Source of the DNA: Pantoea septica
Lineage (GTDB): Bacteria > Pseudomonadota > Gammaproteobacteria > Enterobacterales > Enterobacteriaceae
Reading direction: 5' to 3'
DNA: 50,382 bases
NCBI RefSeq assembly: GCF_002095575.1
Contig: NZ_MLJJ01000029.1
Span: 1 to 50,382, forward strand
In this document: positions 39,728-48,515 of the stretch, piece by piece
Layout: every line of letters begins with the position of its first letter
Numbering within the stretch: position 1 is the first letter of the stretch
Translations under genes and position numbers: made by a program
The notes under the pieces: model-generated
The model's input: the letters and a program-made list of their open reading frames with translations, nothing else
What the model was told of the DNA's origin: nothing
Database searches by the model: none

Positions 39728-41419
39728 ATGGAAACGATCACAGCGCTGCTCGATAAAATCTATGCCGATACCTTTCCTCAGGCGGCGCGTGAGCGTCTGC
39801 TGAGCCATATCGCCGCCGCGCGCGACGCGACTAAGCTGCCGCGCAAGGCGCACTGGGACGAACAGGACGTGGTGCTGATCACCTATGCCGATCAGTTCCG
39901 CGAAGCAGAGGTGCCGACGCTGCAAAGCTTCTCTCGCTTTTACCAGCAGCATCTGCAGTCCACCTTTCCGCTGGTGCATCTGCTGCCCTTTTTCCCCTAC
40001 TCGTCCGACGACGGCTTTTCGGTCATCGATTACCATCAGGTCAACCCGCTATGCGGCGACTGGCCGGATGTCGCCAGGCTGCATCAGGAAACGCGCCTGA
40101 TGTTCGACTTCGTCTGCAATCACATGTCGGCGCACAGCGCATGGTTTAAACACTATCTGGCGCTCGATCCCGGCTGGGACGACTTCTTTATCAGCATGCC
40201 CCCCGCCACCGATCTCAGCGGCGTGACGCGGCCGCGCACCTCGCCGCTGCTGACGCCGTTCGAGATGGCGAACGGCGAAATGCGCTTTATCTGGACCACC
40301 TTCAGCGCCGATCAGATCGATCTTAACTTCGGCAACCCCGAGGTGCTGATACGCATGGTAGAGGTGCTGCTCGACTACCTGCAAAAAGGGGCGGACTATG
40401 TGCGCCTCGACGCCGTCGGCTATATGTGGAAAACGCCCGGCACGCGCTGCATTCATCTGGAAAAAACCCATTTGCTGGTGAAGCTGTTTCGCGCAATTGC
40501 TGACCTGGTCGCGCCCGGCACGGTGATCATCACGGAAACCAACGTGCCGCATAAAGACAACGTCAGCTACTTCGGCGACGGGCATGACGAAGCGCAGATG
40601 GTCTATCAGTTTTCCCTGCCGCCGCTGGTGCTGCACGCTATTCATTCCGGCTCCGGACGCGCGCTGCGACAGTGGGCGGGCGCGCTGGAGCCCGGCAAAG
40701 GCGGCACCACCTTCTTTAATTTTCTCGCGTCGCACGACGGCATCGGGCTTAATCCGGCGCGCGGCATTCTCTCCGAGGTGGAGATTGTGGCGCTGGTGCG
40801 CGATCTGGCGCTGGAAGGGGCGCTGGTCTCCTATAAAAACAATCCCGACGGCACCACCAGTCCCTATGAGATCAACGTCACCTATCTTGACGCCCTCAAT
40901 CATCAGAACGACGACGACGACACGCGCCTGCGTCGCTTTCTGCTGGCGCACGCGATTCTGCTGGCCTTCCCTGGCGTGCCCGCTATCTATATTCAGAGCA
41001 TCCTCGGCTCGCGCAACGATTATGAGGGCGTCAAAGCCGCAGGCCATAACCGCGCCATCAACCGGCAAAAGTACGATTTAAAGATGATTGAAGCGGCGCT
41101 GGCGGACGGCGGCAGCCTGCGCCACGCCATCTATACCCGCCTTAGTCGGCTCATTCAGCTGCGCACGCGCCAGCCCGCCTTTCACCCCGATAATCCGATG
41201 ATCCTCTATGACAGCGACAACGCGCTGCTGGTACTGAGGCGTCACGCCCCGCAGCAGGAGGATGGCGGCCTGCTGTGCGTATTTAATTTGAGTGCGAAAA
41301 CCGTAGAGGCGACGCTGCCGGAAGCGCGTCTTTTTCAGGATGTGATTACAGAGAGGAAAATTGATGGCACCCAGCCGCTTACGCTGGATGCCTGGCAATT
41401 TGTCTGGCTACGTAGCTGA
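39728..41419 (+). CDS. GH13 sugar phosphorylase (sucrose/glucosylglycerate phosphorylase type, YcjM-like)
   Basis: A 563-residue alpha-amylase-superfamily enzyme of the GH13_18 type, which breaks alpha-glucosides with phosphate to give glucose 1-phosphate. Catalytic residues are visible: D228 nucleophile in YVRLDAVGYMWK, E270 acid/base in ITETNVPH and D337 in ASHDGIG. The DFVCNHMS motif is near 127-134. Length and motifs resemble E. coli YcjM (glucosylglycerate phosphorylase) as much as sucrose phosphorylase, so the acceptor is undecided. No transporter, kinase or regulator is adjacent. The ribosome site is weak. It occupies the position of feoABC in E. coli and its stop abuts the next gene's stop. 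Confidence 0.9.
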   Translation: METITALLDKIYADTFPQAARERLLSHIAAARDATKLPRKAHWDEQDVVLITYADQFREAEVPTLQSFSRFYQQHLQSTFPLVHLLPFFPYSSDDGFSVIDYHQVNPLCGDWPDVARLHQETRLMFDFVCNHMSAHSAWFKHYLALDPGWDDFFISMPPATDLSGVTRPRTSPLLTPFEMANGEMRFIWTTFSADQIDLNFGNPEVLIRMVEVLLDYLQKGADYVRLDAVGYMWKTPGTRCIHLEKTHLLVKLFRAIADLVAPGTVIITETNVPHKDNVSYFGDGHDEAQMVYQFSLPPLVLHAIHSGSGRALRQWAGALEPGKGGTTFFNFLASHDGIGLNPARGILSEVEIVALVRDLALEGALVSYKNNPDGTTSPYEINVTYLDALNHQNDDDDTRLRRFLLAHAILLAFPGVPAIYIQSILGSRNDYEGVKAAGHNRAINRQKYDLKMIEAALADGGSLRHAIYTRLSRLIQLRTRQPAFHPDNPMILYDSDNALLVLRRHAPQQEDGGLLCVFNLSAKTVEATLPEARLFQDVITERKIDGTQPLTLDAWQFVWLRS

Positions 41420-41689
41420 TTACTTATAGACTTCTGCGGTGGCGCTGAATTTGCCGTGTTCACGGCCCGCGATCACCAGGAAGTATTTGCCTCCTTTTTC
41501 ATCAGCCTGTTTAGAAAGTTCGCGTTTGGCGTCCATCGGCGAGGTGGTTTCCGCCGTGGTGTTCACCGTACCGATCTTCTGAAGATTCATTTTTTTCACT
41601 TCTTCTTTGGTCACTTCCTTGGCCGCAACCGCCGAAAACGACACTGCGCCCATTACCATTGAAGCTACAACCCATTTCATCACCTTCAT
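41420..41689 (-). CDS. YhcN/BhsA-like small periplasmic protein (DUF1471)
   Basis: An 89-residue protein with a signal peptide (MKVMKWVVASMVMGAVSFSAVA) and one YdgH/BhsA/McbA (DUF1471) domain. It ends in the characteristic GGKYFLVIAGREHGKFSATAEVYK. Relatives respond to stress, acid or biofilm conditions, but specific roles vary. The ATG at 41689 has a GAGGGG site 8 bases upstream, preferred to the ATG at 41704. It is convergent with the sugar phosphorylase gene with no base between the stops. Confidence 0.88.
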   Translation of the reverse strand: MKVMKWVVASMVMGAVSFSAVAAKEVTKEEVKKMNLQKIGTVNTTAETTSPMDAKRELSKQADEKGGKYFLVIAGREHGKFSATAEVYK

Positions 41690-41859
41690 TACAGTACCCC
41701 TCATTCATTTCCGTTATGTGAGATGTAAGCAGACGCCGGATGCGTCAGGCGAGATGGAACGGCATCATCCTCTCCCTGGATAATTCACATCATTAAGCGG
41801 CCATGCCTACCCGAAAAGTATTGTCGCTGATGAGAAAATTGCCAGCTTCGCGTCGGGGT

Positions 41860-42636
41860 TTAACCGCAAAACTCCTGTCTGAAATCAAGAATATGCTGGC
41901 AGAAGGCGTCTGGATGCGAAACAAAGGGGGCGTGCGCGGCTTTTTCCATCACCACGGAAGGCGAAGCGGGCAGCGCGGCGTCGAGCAATGCGGCGACGCG
42001 ACGCGGCACCAGACCGTCGAGCGCGCCATACAGTCGAAGAAACGGCATGGCGAGGTGCGGCAGCCTGTCGCGCAAGTCGACCTCGCGCAGAATCGCCAGC
42101 CCGCCGTCCAGCACCGCCACCGGCGGCATCGGCTGCGCCAGCACCACTTCTTTTAAGCGGCGCGCGTCCTGCCGCGCGCTGTCGGTGCCCAGCGTCTGCA
42201 GCGCCAGGAAGCGCTCGACGGTGCGCTGGAAATCGCTGTTAAGCTGCGCGCGAAAGGTCGCCAGGGTCTCCGGCTTAATGCCCGGCCACGTCTCGCCGGC
42301 GGTAAAACAGGGCGAAGAGGCGACGCTGATCAGTCCCGCGACCTGCTGCGGCGCGCGCAGCGCCAGCTCCGTCGCCACCAGCCCGCCCAGCGACCAGCCC
42401 AGCAGCAGCGCGCGCGGCGGCAAATGGGGCAGCAGCCGCTGCGCCATCTCCGCCAGCGAAAGCGCGCCGAGCGCCTGGCTGCGGCCGTAGCCAGGCAGAT
42501 CGACCAGGTGCAGCCGGAAATGAGGGCTGAGTCGCGGCACGATGCTTTGCCACACCTCCGCGTTCAGTCCCCAGCCGTGCAGCAGCACAAGATCCACATT
42601 CCCTTCTCCGCAGGTGCGCCAGTAAAGCGAGGTCAT
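41860..42636 (-). CDS. bioH: BioH, pimeloyl-ACP methyl ester carboxylesterase
   Basis: An alpha/beta hydrolase that releases pimeloyl-ACP from its methyl ester, ending the BioC-BioH branch of biotin synthesis. It has 258 residues (256 in E. coli). The oxyanion [10 protein letters not shown], nucleophile elbow GWSLGG (Ser near 82) and the C-terminal [14 protein letters not shown] with the catalytic His are present. It is divergent from gntX across 35 bases, as in E. coli. Confidence 0.97.
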   Translation of the reverse strand: MTSLYWRTCGEGNVDLVLLHGWGLNAEVWQSIVPRLSPHFRLHLVDLPGYGRSQALGALSLAEMAQRLLPHLPPRALLLGWSLGGLVATELALRAPQQVAGLISVASSPCFTAGETWPGIKPETLATFRAQLNSDFQRTVERFLALQTLGTDSARQDARRLKEVVLAQPMPPVAVLDGGLAILREVDLRDRLPHLAMPFLRLYGALDGLVPRRVAALLDAALPASPSVVMEKAAHAPFVSHPDAFCQHILDFRQEFCG

Positions 42637-42671
42637 CAGTTACTATCCCGTAAAAGGTTAAGGAGGCCGCT

Positions 42672-43352
42672 ATGCTACCAATGCCCGCCCTCTGTTGGCT
42701 ATGCCGACTGCCGCTGCGCGTCGCGTCGCATGGGCTATGCAGCGTTTGCCTGCGCGCCTTGCCGCCGCTGCCGATCCTCTGTCCGCGCTGCGGCCTGCCC
42801 GCCGCATCATCCCGCGTCGCCTGCGGCCGCTGTCTGCAGTCGCCGCCCGTCTGGCAGGCGCTGATCTGCGTCAGCGGCTATCAGCCGCCGCTGCGCCGCT
42901 GGGTGCACCAGCTGAAGTTTTCCCGCATAACCGCACTCAGGGTGATGCTGGCGCGTCTGCTTTTGCTAAGCTGGCTACACGCTCACCGCACGCGCGGACT
43001 GAGGCGGCCCGATTTGCTGCTCTGCGTACCGCTGCATAAAAGCCGCGCCTGTCGACGCGGCTACAACCAGGCGGCGCTGCTGGCCCAGCCGCTGGCGCGC
43101 TGGTTGGGCTGTGAATTTTGCGACGGCGTGCGCCGCAGGCGCCGCGCCGCCCCGCAGCACCGACTGCCCGCCTCGCAGCGTCGCCAAAACGTGCGCGGCG
43201 CGTTCCGCCTTGAAATCGACGTGCGCGGCCGCCATATCGCGCTAATAGACGATGTGGTGACAACGGGTCATACCGTAGGAGAGATCGGCCGCATTTTGCT
43301 GGCGCAAGGCGCAGCCAGCGTACAAATCTGGTGCCTGTGCCGTACCTTGTAG
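42672..43352 (+). CDS. gntX: GntX (ComF-like), DNA-utilisation phosphoribosyltransferase-like protein
   Basis: A 226-residue ComF-family protein (227 in E. coli). An N-terminal Zn-finger-like set of cysteines is present (CWLCRLPL, LCSVC, CPRCGLP, CGRC). The C-terminal PRTase-type domain has the PRPP-loop-like IALIDDVVTTGHTVGEI. E. coli gntX (yhgH) is needed for growth on DNA as a carbon source, which ties it functionally to hofMNOPQ upstream. The start MLPMPALCWLC follows an AGGAGG-like site. Confidence 0.94.
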   Translation: MLPMPALCWLCRLPLRVASHGLCSVCLRALPPLPILCPRCGLPAASSRVACGRCLQSPPVWQALICVSGYQPPLRRWVHQLKFSRITALRVMLARLLLLSWLHAHRTRGLRRPDLLLCVPLHKSRACRRGYNQAALLAQPLARWLGCEFCDGVRRRRRAAPQHRLPASQRRQNVRGAFRLEIDVRGRHIALIDDVVTTGHTVGEIGRILLAQGAASVQIWCLCRTL

Positions 43353-43373
43353 AGCGTCGGTGATGGGCGTATT

Positions 43374-43398
43374 ATAACCAACTAAATTAGTCAACTAT
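43374..43398 (+). promoter_or_regulatory. IscR type 1 site in the nfuA promoter
   Basis: This 25-bp stretch matches the IscR type 1 consensus (ATASYYGACTRWWWYAGTCRRSTAT) at 23 of 25 positions, with an ACTAAATTAGTCAAC core. It overlaps the downstream edge of an apparent -10 (TATTAT, about 43370-43375). Repression by [2Fe-2S]-IscR would follow. E. coli nfuA (yhgI) is a known IscR type 1 target, so this is a conserved circuit. Confidence 0.82.
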
Positions 43399-43410
43399 TG
43401 AGCAATTGCC

Positions 43411-43986
43411 ATGATCCGAATTACAGACTCTGCCCAGGAGCACTTCTCTAAACTGCTGTCAAAACAGGAAGATGGCACCCAGATTCGCGTATTCGTTATT
43501 AACCCGGGTACGCCAACGGCCGAGTGCGGCGTCTCTTACTGCCCGCCGGACGCGGTAGAAGCGACCGATACGGAGCTGAAGTTCGAGAAGCTTTCGGCCT
43601 ACGTTGACGAACTGAGCGCGCCTTACCTTGAAGACGCCGAAATCGACTTCGTTACCGACAACCTCGGCTCGCAGCTGACGCTGAAAGCGCCGAACGCCAA
43701 AATGCGCAAAGTCTCCGACGACGCGCCGCTGGCGGAGCGCGTCGAGTACCTGCTGCAGGCGCAGATTAACCCGCAGCTCGCCGGTCACGGCGGTCGCGTC
43801 TCGCTGATGGAGATTACCGACGACGGTTTCGCTATCCTGCAGTTCGGCGGCGGCTGCAACGGCTGCTCGATGATTGACGTCACTCTGAAAGACGGCATCG
43901 AGAAAGAGCTGCAGGCTGCTTTCCCGGAACTGAAAGGCGTACGCGATATCACCGAGCACCAGCGCGGCGAGCACTCCTACTACTAA
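43411..43986 (+). CDS. nfuA: NfuA, Fe-S cluster carrier
   Basis: Carries [4Fe-4S] clusters to apo-proteins such as aconitase and lipoate synthase under oxidative stress or low iron. At 191 residues it is the same length as E. coli. An N-terminal A-type-like domain has lost the cluster cysteines. The C-terminal Nfu domain has the CXXC ligand pair C149/C152 in [20 protein letters not shown]. It is preceded by the IscR site. Confidence 0.98.
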   Translation: MIRITDSAQEHFSKLLSKQEDGTQIRVFVINPGTPTAECGVSYCPPDAVEATDTELKFEKLSAYVDELSAPYLEDAEIDFVTDNLGSQLTLKAPNAKMRKVSDDAPLAERVEYLLQAQINPQLAGHGGRVSLMEITDDGFAILQFGGGCNGCSMIDVTLKDGIEKELQAAFPELKGVRDITEHQRGEHSYY

Positions 43987-43995
43987 TCGCCTCCA

Positions 43996-44022
43996 CGCGC
44001 GACAGTCAGCGACTGTCGCGCG
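43996..44022. terminator. Perfect 12-bp hairpin between convergent nfuA and malQ
   Basis: CGCGCGACAGTC / GACTGTCGCGCG with a 3-nt AGC loop fills most of the 43-bp gap between the two stop codons. No U-run is visible on either strand. It is probably a shared 3' end. Confidence 0.65.
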
Positions 44023-44029
44023 CCGTTCG

Positions 44030-46102
44030 CTACTCCCCTTTGCGCGTCTGGCTCACCGCCTTCAACAGCTTCGTCACCGCTTTATCCGTAAAGATCGCCT
44101 CCAGCGGCTGCGTCAGCTTGCGTCGCCAGTTGGGATATTGATCGACGGTGCCAGGCACGTTTACCGGCGTGGTCATTCCTATCCAGTCTTCGGGCTGCAG
44201 CCCCAGCAACGCGCTGCCGGTCGCCGCGAGAAACTTATGCATCGCCAGATTAAGCGCGGGCGTCATCGCCAGCTTGTTCGCCTGACGCGCGCTGCGCGCC
44301 GGCATCGCGCCCGCCTGATGCAGCGCATCCAGCAGCGCCTGTTTCTGTTTCGCCCGCTGTTCATGCAGCGACTGCAGCACCTCTTTGCCGGGATAGAGCT
44401 TGAGCTTTTCTCCCAGTTCGAAGTCGCCCGCGTTCCAGAAGCCGGTCAGCGTCGGCAGATCGTGCGTGCTGGCGCTGGCGATCGACTGACGCGGATAGTC
44501 GCCGGGCAGGCGATAGCTGCCGTCGCGCTGCTGCTCGAACCACATAACCTTCCAGGAGAAAACGCCGCTGGCGCGCAGCAGGCCGACGATTTCCGGCGGC
44601 ACCGTGCCGAGATCTTCGCCGATAACCATGCAGCGATGCCGCTGGCTCTCCAGCGCCAGGATGCCCAGCAGGTCATGCACCGGATAGCTGACGTAGGCGC
44701 CTTTATCGGCGGTTTCCCCTTTCGGCACCCACCATAGCCGCAGCAGCGCCATCACGTGATCGATGCGCAGCGCGCCGCAGTCGCGCATATTGGCGCGCAG
44801 CATCTCGATAAAAGGCTGATAGCCGCGCGCGCGCATCACGTGCGGATCCATCGGCGGCAGGCCCCAGTTTTGTCCCAGCGGTCCAAGGCGATCCGGCGGC
44901 GCGCCGACCGACGCTTCGAGGCGATAGAGCTCAGGATCGTGCCAGGTCTCCGCGCTGCCCTCCGCCACGCCTACCGCCAGATCGCGATAGAGCCCCACCG
45001 TCATCTTCAGCGCCTGGCTGCGCGCCCAGCACTGAGCGAACTGGTTTTGCGCCAGCCACTGCAGCCACTGCCAGAAAGCGATCTCCTCTTCGTGCCTTTC
45101 GCACCAGCGCTGCACTTCAGGCGACTGGCTGTTGCGCCAGCTTTCCGGCCAGGCCGGCCACCCCCAGGCGTCCGCATCTTCGGCGCGGCGCTCCGCCTGC
45201 AGGCCATCGTAGGCCGCCTGATAGCGCAGGCTGTCGCCGCCGTCGCGCACAAACGCGACGAACGCCTGCCGCTGCGCGTCATCTTCCGCGCGCAGGCTGA
45301 ACTGCGCCCAGGCATGGCGCAGCGCGGCGAGCTTCAGCGCCATCACCGTCGCGTAATCGACAAATTCGCTCTCGCGCGCTTTTGCCAGCGCGCGCTGAGT
45401 TTTCGCCGCTTTCCACCACTTTTGCGCCGCCGCGCTCTGCTGGAAATCCTCCAGCTGCGCCACGCTGATGTAGATAATGTTCAGCCAGCGGCGCGACGAG
45501 GGACTATAAGGGCTGGCGAAATCGGGCGTCGCGGGATAGAGCGCGTGCAGCGGATTGAGCCCGACGAAGTCGCCTCCCTGCTGCGCCACCTGCTCCAGAA
45601 GCTGCTGCAGATCGCCGAAATCGCCGATGCCCCAGTTATCGGCGGAGCGCACGGTATAGAGCTGCACCAGCGCACCCCAGCGCTTTTCGCCGTTGCGCAG
45701 CGGCGTCGGCAGCCAGCAGCGGCGCGGCGTCAGAATAATGCGCGTCTGCCACTCTTTTTTGCCCTTGCTCAGCGTCAGCTGGTGATAGCCGTGCCCGAGC
45801 GGCGACGGCAGCATAAAAGGCTGGCCTGCCTCAAGTTCGCCGCTAAACTCGCGGCCCTTTTCGCTGCGCAGCCGCCACTGATAGCGGCCGCGCCCTTCCG
45901 GGTTGAGCTGGCGCGCCGCGCCGCCGCTAAAAACCTGCACCGGCGGCAGCGGCGCGCCCTTCTCTTTCTGAGCATCGCCCATTACCGCGAGCAGCGCCGT
46001 TTTGGTTTCGTCGCCGATCGCTTCCGGTTCGCCTTTGGCGTTGGTATAGGTCAGGGAGATTCCGGCGGCGACTGCCGCGCGATCCAGTGCGCTCTCTTTC
46101 AT
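44030..46102 (-). CDS. malQ: MalQ, 4-alpha-glucanotransferase (amylomaltase)
   Basis: A GH77 enzyme that disproportionates maltodextrins and releases glucose. It has 690 residues (694 in E. coli). The catalytic segments are ALRIDHVMALLRLWW (nucleophile Asp), VIGEDLGTVP (acid/base Glu) and STHDLPTLTGFW (third Asp). An AAGGGG site precedes the ATG. The malP and malT genes that neighbour malQ in E. coli are not found here. The 210 bp upstream hold the glpR terminator and presumably the malQ promoter. Confidence 0.97.
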   Translation of the reverse strand: MKESALDRAAVAAGISLTYTNAKGEPEAIGDETKTALLAVMGDAQKEKGAPLPPVQVFSGGAARQLNPEGRGRYQWRLRSEKGREFSGELEAGQPFMLPSPLGHGYHQLTLSKGKKEWQTRIILTPRRCWLPTPLRNGEKRWGALVQLYTVRSADNWGIGDFGDLQQLLEQVAQQGGDFVGLNPLHALYPATPDFASPYSPSSRRWLNIIYISVAQLEDFQQSAAAQKWWKAAKTQRALAKARESEFVDYATVMALKLAALRHAWAQFSLRAEDDAQRQAFVAFVRDGGDSLRYQAAYDGLQAERRAEDADAWGWPAWPESWRNSQSPEVQRWCERHEEEIAFWQWLQWLAQNQFAQCWARSQALKMTVGLYRDLAVGVAEGSAETWHDPELYRLEASVGAPPDRLGPLGQNWGLPPMDPHVMRARGYQPFIEMLRANMRDCGALRIDHVMALLRLWWVPKGETADKGAYVSYPVHDLLGILALESQRHRCMVIGEDLGTVPPEIVGLLRASGVFSWKVMWFEQQRDGSYRLPGDYPRQSIASASTHDLPTLTGFWNAGDFELGEKLKLYPGKEVLQSLHEQRAKQKQALLDALHQAGAMPARSARQANKLAMTPALNLAMHKFLAATGSALLGLQPEDWIGMTTPVNVPGTVDQYPNWRRKLTQPLEAIFTDKAVTKLLKAVSQTRKGE

Positions 46103-46239
46103 GCTGTCCCCTTAGCGTCTTGATCCAAAGCCGTTGCGTTGCGTTGTGATGAACGTCTGCGCACAGGCAAACTGAGCATTAAGTAAAGACGGCAGTGCGG
46201 AAAAAATCGACAGGAAACAAAGAAAAAGGCTGGCCAGGA

Positions 46240-46286
46240 AGGAAAAGAGCGAGCGATATAGCCCAGGGTAAGGCGATATCGCTCGC
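46240..46286 (-). terminator. Terminator of the glpEGR unit
   Basis: On the minus strand GCGAGCGATAT pairs with ATATCGCTCGC (11 bp). One mismatch and a further GCC/GGC extend the stem, which is followed by TCTTTTCC. It lies 27 bases after the glpR stop. Confidence 0.82.
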
Positions 46287-46312
46287 GACAGCTCAGAGAC
46301 GAAAGAGCTTAA

Positions 46313-47071
46313 TCAGCAGAGTTCGAGTTGCACCTCATGCTGCTCGATCACCTTCATAATGCTGGCGGGCGGCTGCTTGTCGGTATAAAGCTGGTCGATC
46401 AGCCCCATATTGCCGAGATTCACCATCGCGTTGCGGCCGAACTTCGAATGGTCGACCACCAGCATCACGCAGCGTGAGTTTTCGATAATGGCGCGCTTGG
46501 TGCGCACCTCGTGGTAATCGAACTCCAGCAGCGACCCGTCCATATCGATGCCGCTGATGCCGAGAATGCCGTAATCAAGGCGGAACTGAGAGATAAAGTC
46601 GAGCGTCGCTTCGCCCATAATGCCGCCGTCGCGCGTGCGCACTTCGCCGCCCGCGATAATCAGCCGAAAATCGGGCTTGCACATCAGCAGCGTCGCCACG
46701 TTGATATTGTTGGTCACCACGCGCAGATTTTTATGGTTCAGCAGCGCATAGGCCACCGCTTCTGGCGTGGTGCCGATATCGATAAATAAGGTCGCGCCGT
46801 CTGGAATTTCGCTGGCAACGCGTTCGGCGATGCGCGCTTTCTCCGCCGACCACATCATCTTACGTTCCTGCCAGGCGGTATTTTCAGAGCTGGAAGGCAG
46901 CGCCGCGCCGCCGTGATGACGCTGAATTTTATTCTGATCGGCGAGGTCGTTAAGATCGCGGCGGATGGTTTGCGGGCTTACCTCAAAATGTTCTACCAGC
47001 TCTTCGGTACTGACATATCCCTGACGCCGGACCAGATCGATAATGGCGTCATGACGTTGCGTCTGCTTCAC
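46313..47071 (-). CDS. glpR: GlpR, glycerol-3-phosphate regulon repressor
   Basis: A DeoR-family repressor relieved by glycerol 3-phosphate; 252 residues, as in E. coli. The N-terminal HTH is RQGYVSTEELVEHFEVSPQTIRRDLNDLADQ, and the C-terminal sensor has DIGTTPEAVAYALL and FDYHEVRTKRAIIENS. It starts with GTG at 47071 (read MKQTQRHDAI) behind an AGGAG site; the open frame extends further upstream without support. Its own operators are recognisable upstream of glpD. Confidence 0.97.
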   Translation of the reverse strand: MKQTQRHDAIIDLVRRQGYVSTEELVEHFEVSPQTIRRDLNDLADQNKIQRHHGGAALPSSSENTAWQERKMMWSAEKARIAERVASEIPDGATLFIDIGTTPEAVAYALLNHKNLRVVTNNINVATLLMCKPDFRLIIAGGEVRTRDGGIMGEATLDFISQFRLDYGILGISGIDMDGSLLEFDYHEVRTKRAIIENSRCVMLVVDHSKFGRNAMVNLGNMGLIDQLYTDKQPPASIMKVIEQHEVQLELC

Positions 47072-47103
47072 ATTACTCTCCTGTTTTCTTTTCTTATCCG
47101 GCG

Positions 47104-47931
47104 CTAACGGCGCCGCACTGCACGGGTATCGACAAACGCCATCGCCAGCCCGACCAGCAGACCGGCGACGTGAGCGCCGTTGGCGATAGCGAGCCCGAAC
47201 GCGCCATACCAGCCGATCACCAGCCACACGATAGCAAAACCAATTAGTCCCCGTTCCAGATAGACGCCGCTTTCTGGATCGCGCTCGCCGCGCAGCCAGC
47301 AATAGCCCATCAGCGCATAGACCACGCCCGACAAACCGCCGAACCAGATGCCGCTAAATTTCGCCTGTACGAAGCCGCTGAGCAGCGCCGAGATCAGCAT
47401 AATCACAAACAGCTTGCCACTGCCGAGCCGCTTCTCCACCGCGCCGCCGAGATACCACCACCACATCAGGTTAAACAGGATATGCAGAAGCGAAAAGTGC
47501 AGCAGCGCATGGCTGAACCAGCGCCATACCTGGAGATACTGGCCTGGGCCGTCCGGCCAGCTCAGCCACAGCAGCACCGTTTGATCGCCAAAAATCTGCA
47601 TCAGGATAAACACCGCGATACAGGCAAAAAGCACGGTCATGGTGAGCGGACCGGCACGATCGCGAATGTTGCCCCACAGGTTGCTGCGCTCGTAGCGTAG
47701 GCCGCTTTTGGTGTCGCCGGTATGCCAGCTGGCGGCCTGATAGCGCGGATGGTCCGGCTGGCGCACGAACTGCTGAAGTTCGTTTTCGACCATTTCAAGC
47801 CGGCTCTCGTCATCGAGCAGAATAACGTAATGGCCATCCTGTTCGATGCGCAGCGCGACGCCGCGCGTCGCCATATAGTCGACGAACGCCTGCGCCATGC
47901 GCGGGTTATTAAACTGGGTAATGCGCACCAT
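47104..47931 (-). CDS. glpG: GlpG, rhomboid intramembrane serine protease
   Basis: A six-helix membrane protease of 275 residues (276 in E. coli). The catalytic dyad is S201 in [15 protein letters not shown] and H254 in [11 protein letters not shown]. Conserved H150 and N154 lie in [14 protein letters not shown], and the L1-loop WR is in [11 protein letters not shown] small cytoplasmic N-terminal domain comes first (residues 1-65). It lies between glpE and glpR in one operon. Confidence 0.97.
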   Translation of the reverse strand: MVRITQFNNPRMAQAFVDYMATRGVALRIEQDGHYVILLDDESRLEMVENELQQFVRQPDHPRYQAASWHTGDTKSGLRYERSNLWGNIRDRAGPLTMTVLFACIAVFILMQIFGDQTVLLWLSWPDGPGQYLQVWRWFSHALLHFSLLHILFNLMWWWYLGGAVEKRLGSGKLFVIMLISALLSGFVQAKFSGIWFGGLSGVVYALMGYCWLRGERDPESGVYLERGLIGFAIVWLVIGWYGAFGLAIANGAHVAGLLVGLAMAFVDTRAVRRR

Positions 47932-47961
47932 TAATCACTCTCCTTGTTCATCGCGCGCGGC

Positions 47962-48288
47962 TCACTCGCCGCCGGCGACAACCTGGGTCGGAAACGCGGC
48001 GCGCCAGGCATCGAAGCCGCCGTCGATGCTGTAGGCGGCGCTGAAGCCCTGGCTCAGCAGATATTGTGCGGCGCCCTTGCTGCTGTTGCCGTGGTAGCAC
48101 ATCACCAGCACCGGCAGTTCGCGGCTGGCGGTGGCCAGAAAGTCGTTAAGGTTGCCGTTGCTCAGGTGCAGCGCGTTTTCCGCATGGCCGAGCGCGAAGC
48201 TCTGCGGATCGCGGATATCGACCAGCTGCGCGCCTTGCGCCAGATGCTCGCTGGCCTGCTGAACGTTAATGCATTCGAAGGTTTCCAT
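47962..48288 (-). CDS. glpE: GlpE, single-domain rhodanese (thiosulfate sulfurtransferase)
   Basis: Transfers sulfur from thiosulfate to cyanide or thiol acceptors such as thioredoxin. At 108 residues it matches E. coli. The active loop is [13 protein letters not shown] (Cys near 65) with the upstream [16 protein letters not shown] motif. The start METFECINV at 48288 is set by homology; eight extra in-frame codons upstream are rejected. It is the first gene of glpE-glpG-glpR, divergent from glpD. Confidence 0.97.
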   Translation of the reverse strand: METFECINVQQASEHLAQGAQLVDIRDPQSFALGHAENALHLSNGNLNDFLATASRELPVLVMCYHGNSSKGAAQYLLSQGFSAAYSIDGGFDAWRAAFPTQVVAGGE

Positions 48289-48391
48289 GATTCTCTCGTT
48301 AAGACGACACAATTACCGCCTAGTGTAACCCGATAAGCAGCCCCAATAACCTGACAAAGCGTCCGGGTTTGTATTTATTTCTCAACAAGAA

Positions 48392-48407
48392 TGTTAGCTA
48401 TATCACG
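48392..48407. promoter_or_regulatory. CRP-like site, glpE-glpD region
   Basis: TGTTA-GCTATA-TCACG fits TGTGA-N6-TCACA with one mismatch in each half. It lies about 70 bases upstream of a likely glpD start. CRP activation of glpD is established in E. coli. Confidence 0.6.
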
Positions 48408-48463
48408 CAAAAATGTTTTTACCGCGTTAAACACTGGCATCAATGTTGGTTTGCGATTATGAT

Positions 48464-48503
48464 TATGCTCGAAAACGAACATTAATGAACTATTCCGAAC
48501 ATC
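48464..48503 (+). promoter_or_regulatory. Tandem GlpR operators of glpD
   Basis: Two abutting 20-bp operator-like sequences. The first (48464-48483) reads ATGCTCG-AAAA-CGAACAT, close to ATGTTCG-WTAW-CGAACAT. The second (48484-48503) has a perfect right half CGAACAT and a degenerate left half. They overlap the likely -10/start region (TATGAT at 48458-48463) and end 7 bases before the ribosome site, so GlpR binding would block initiation. E. coli glpD also has tandem operators. Confidence 0.78.
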
Positions 48504-48515
48504 GGAGGAGATGAC

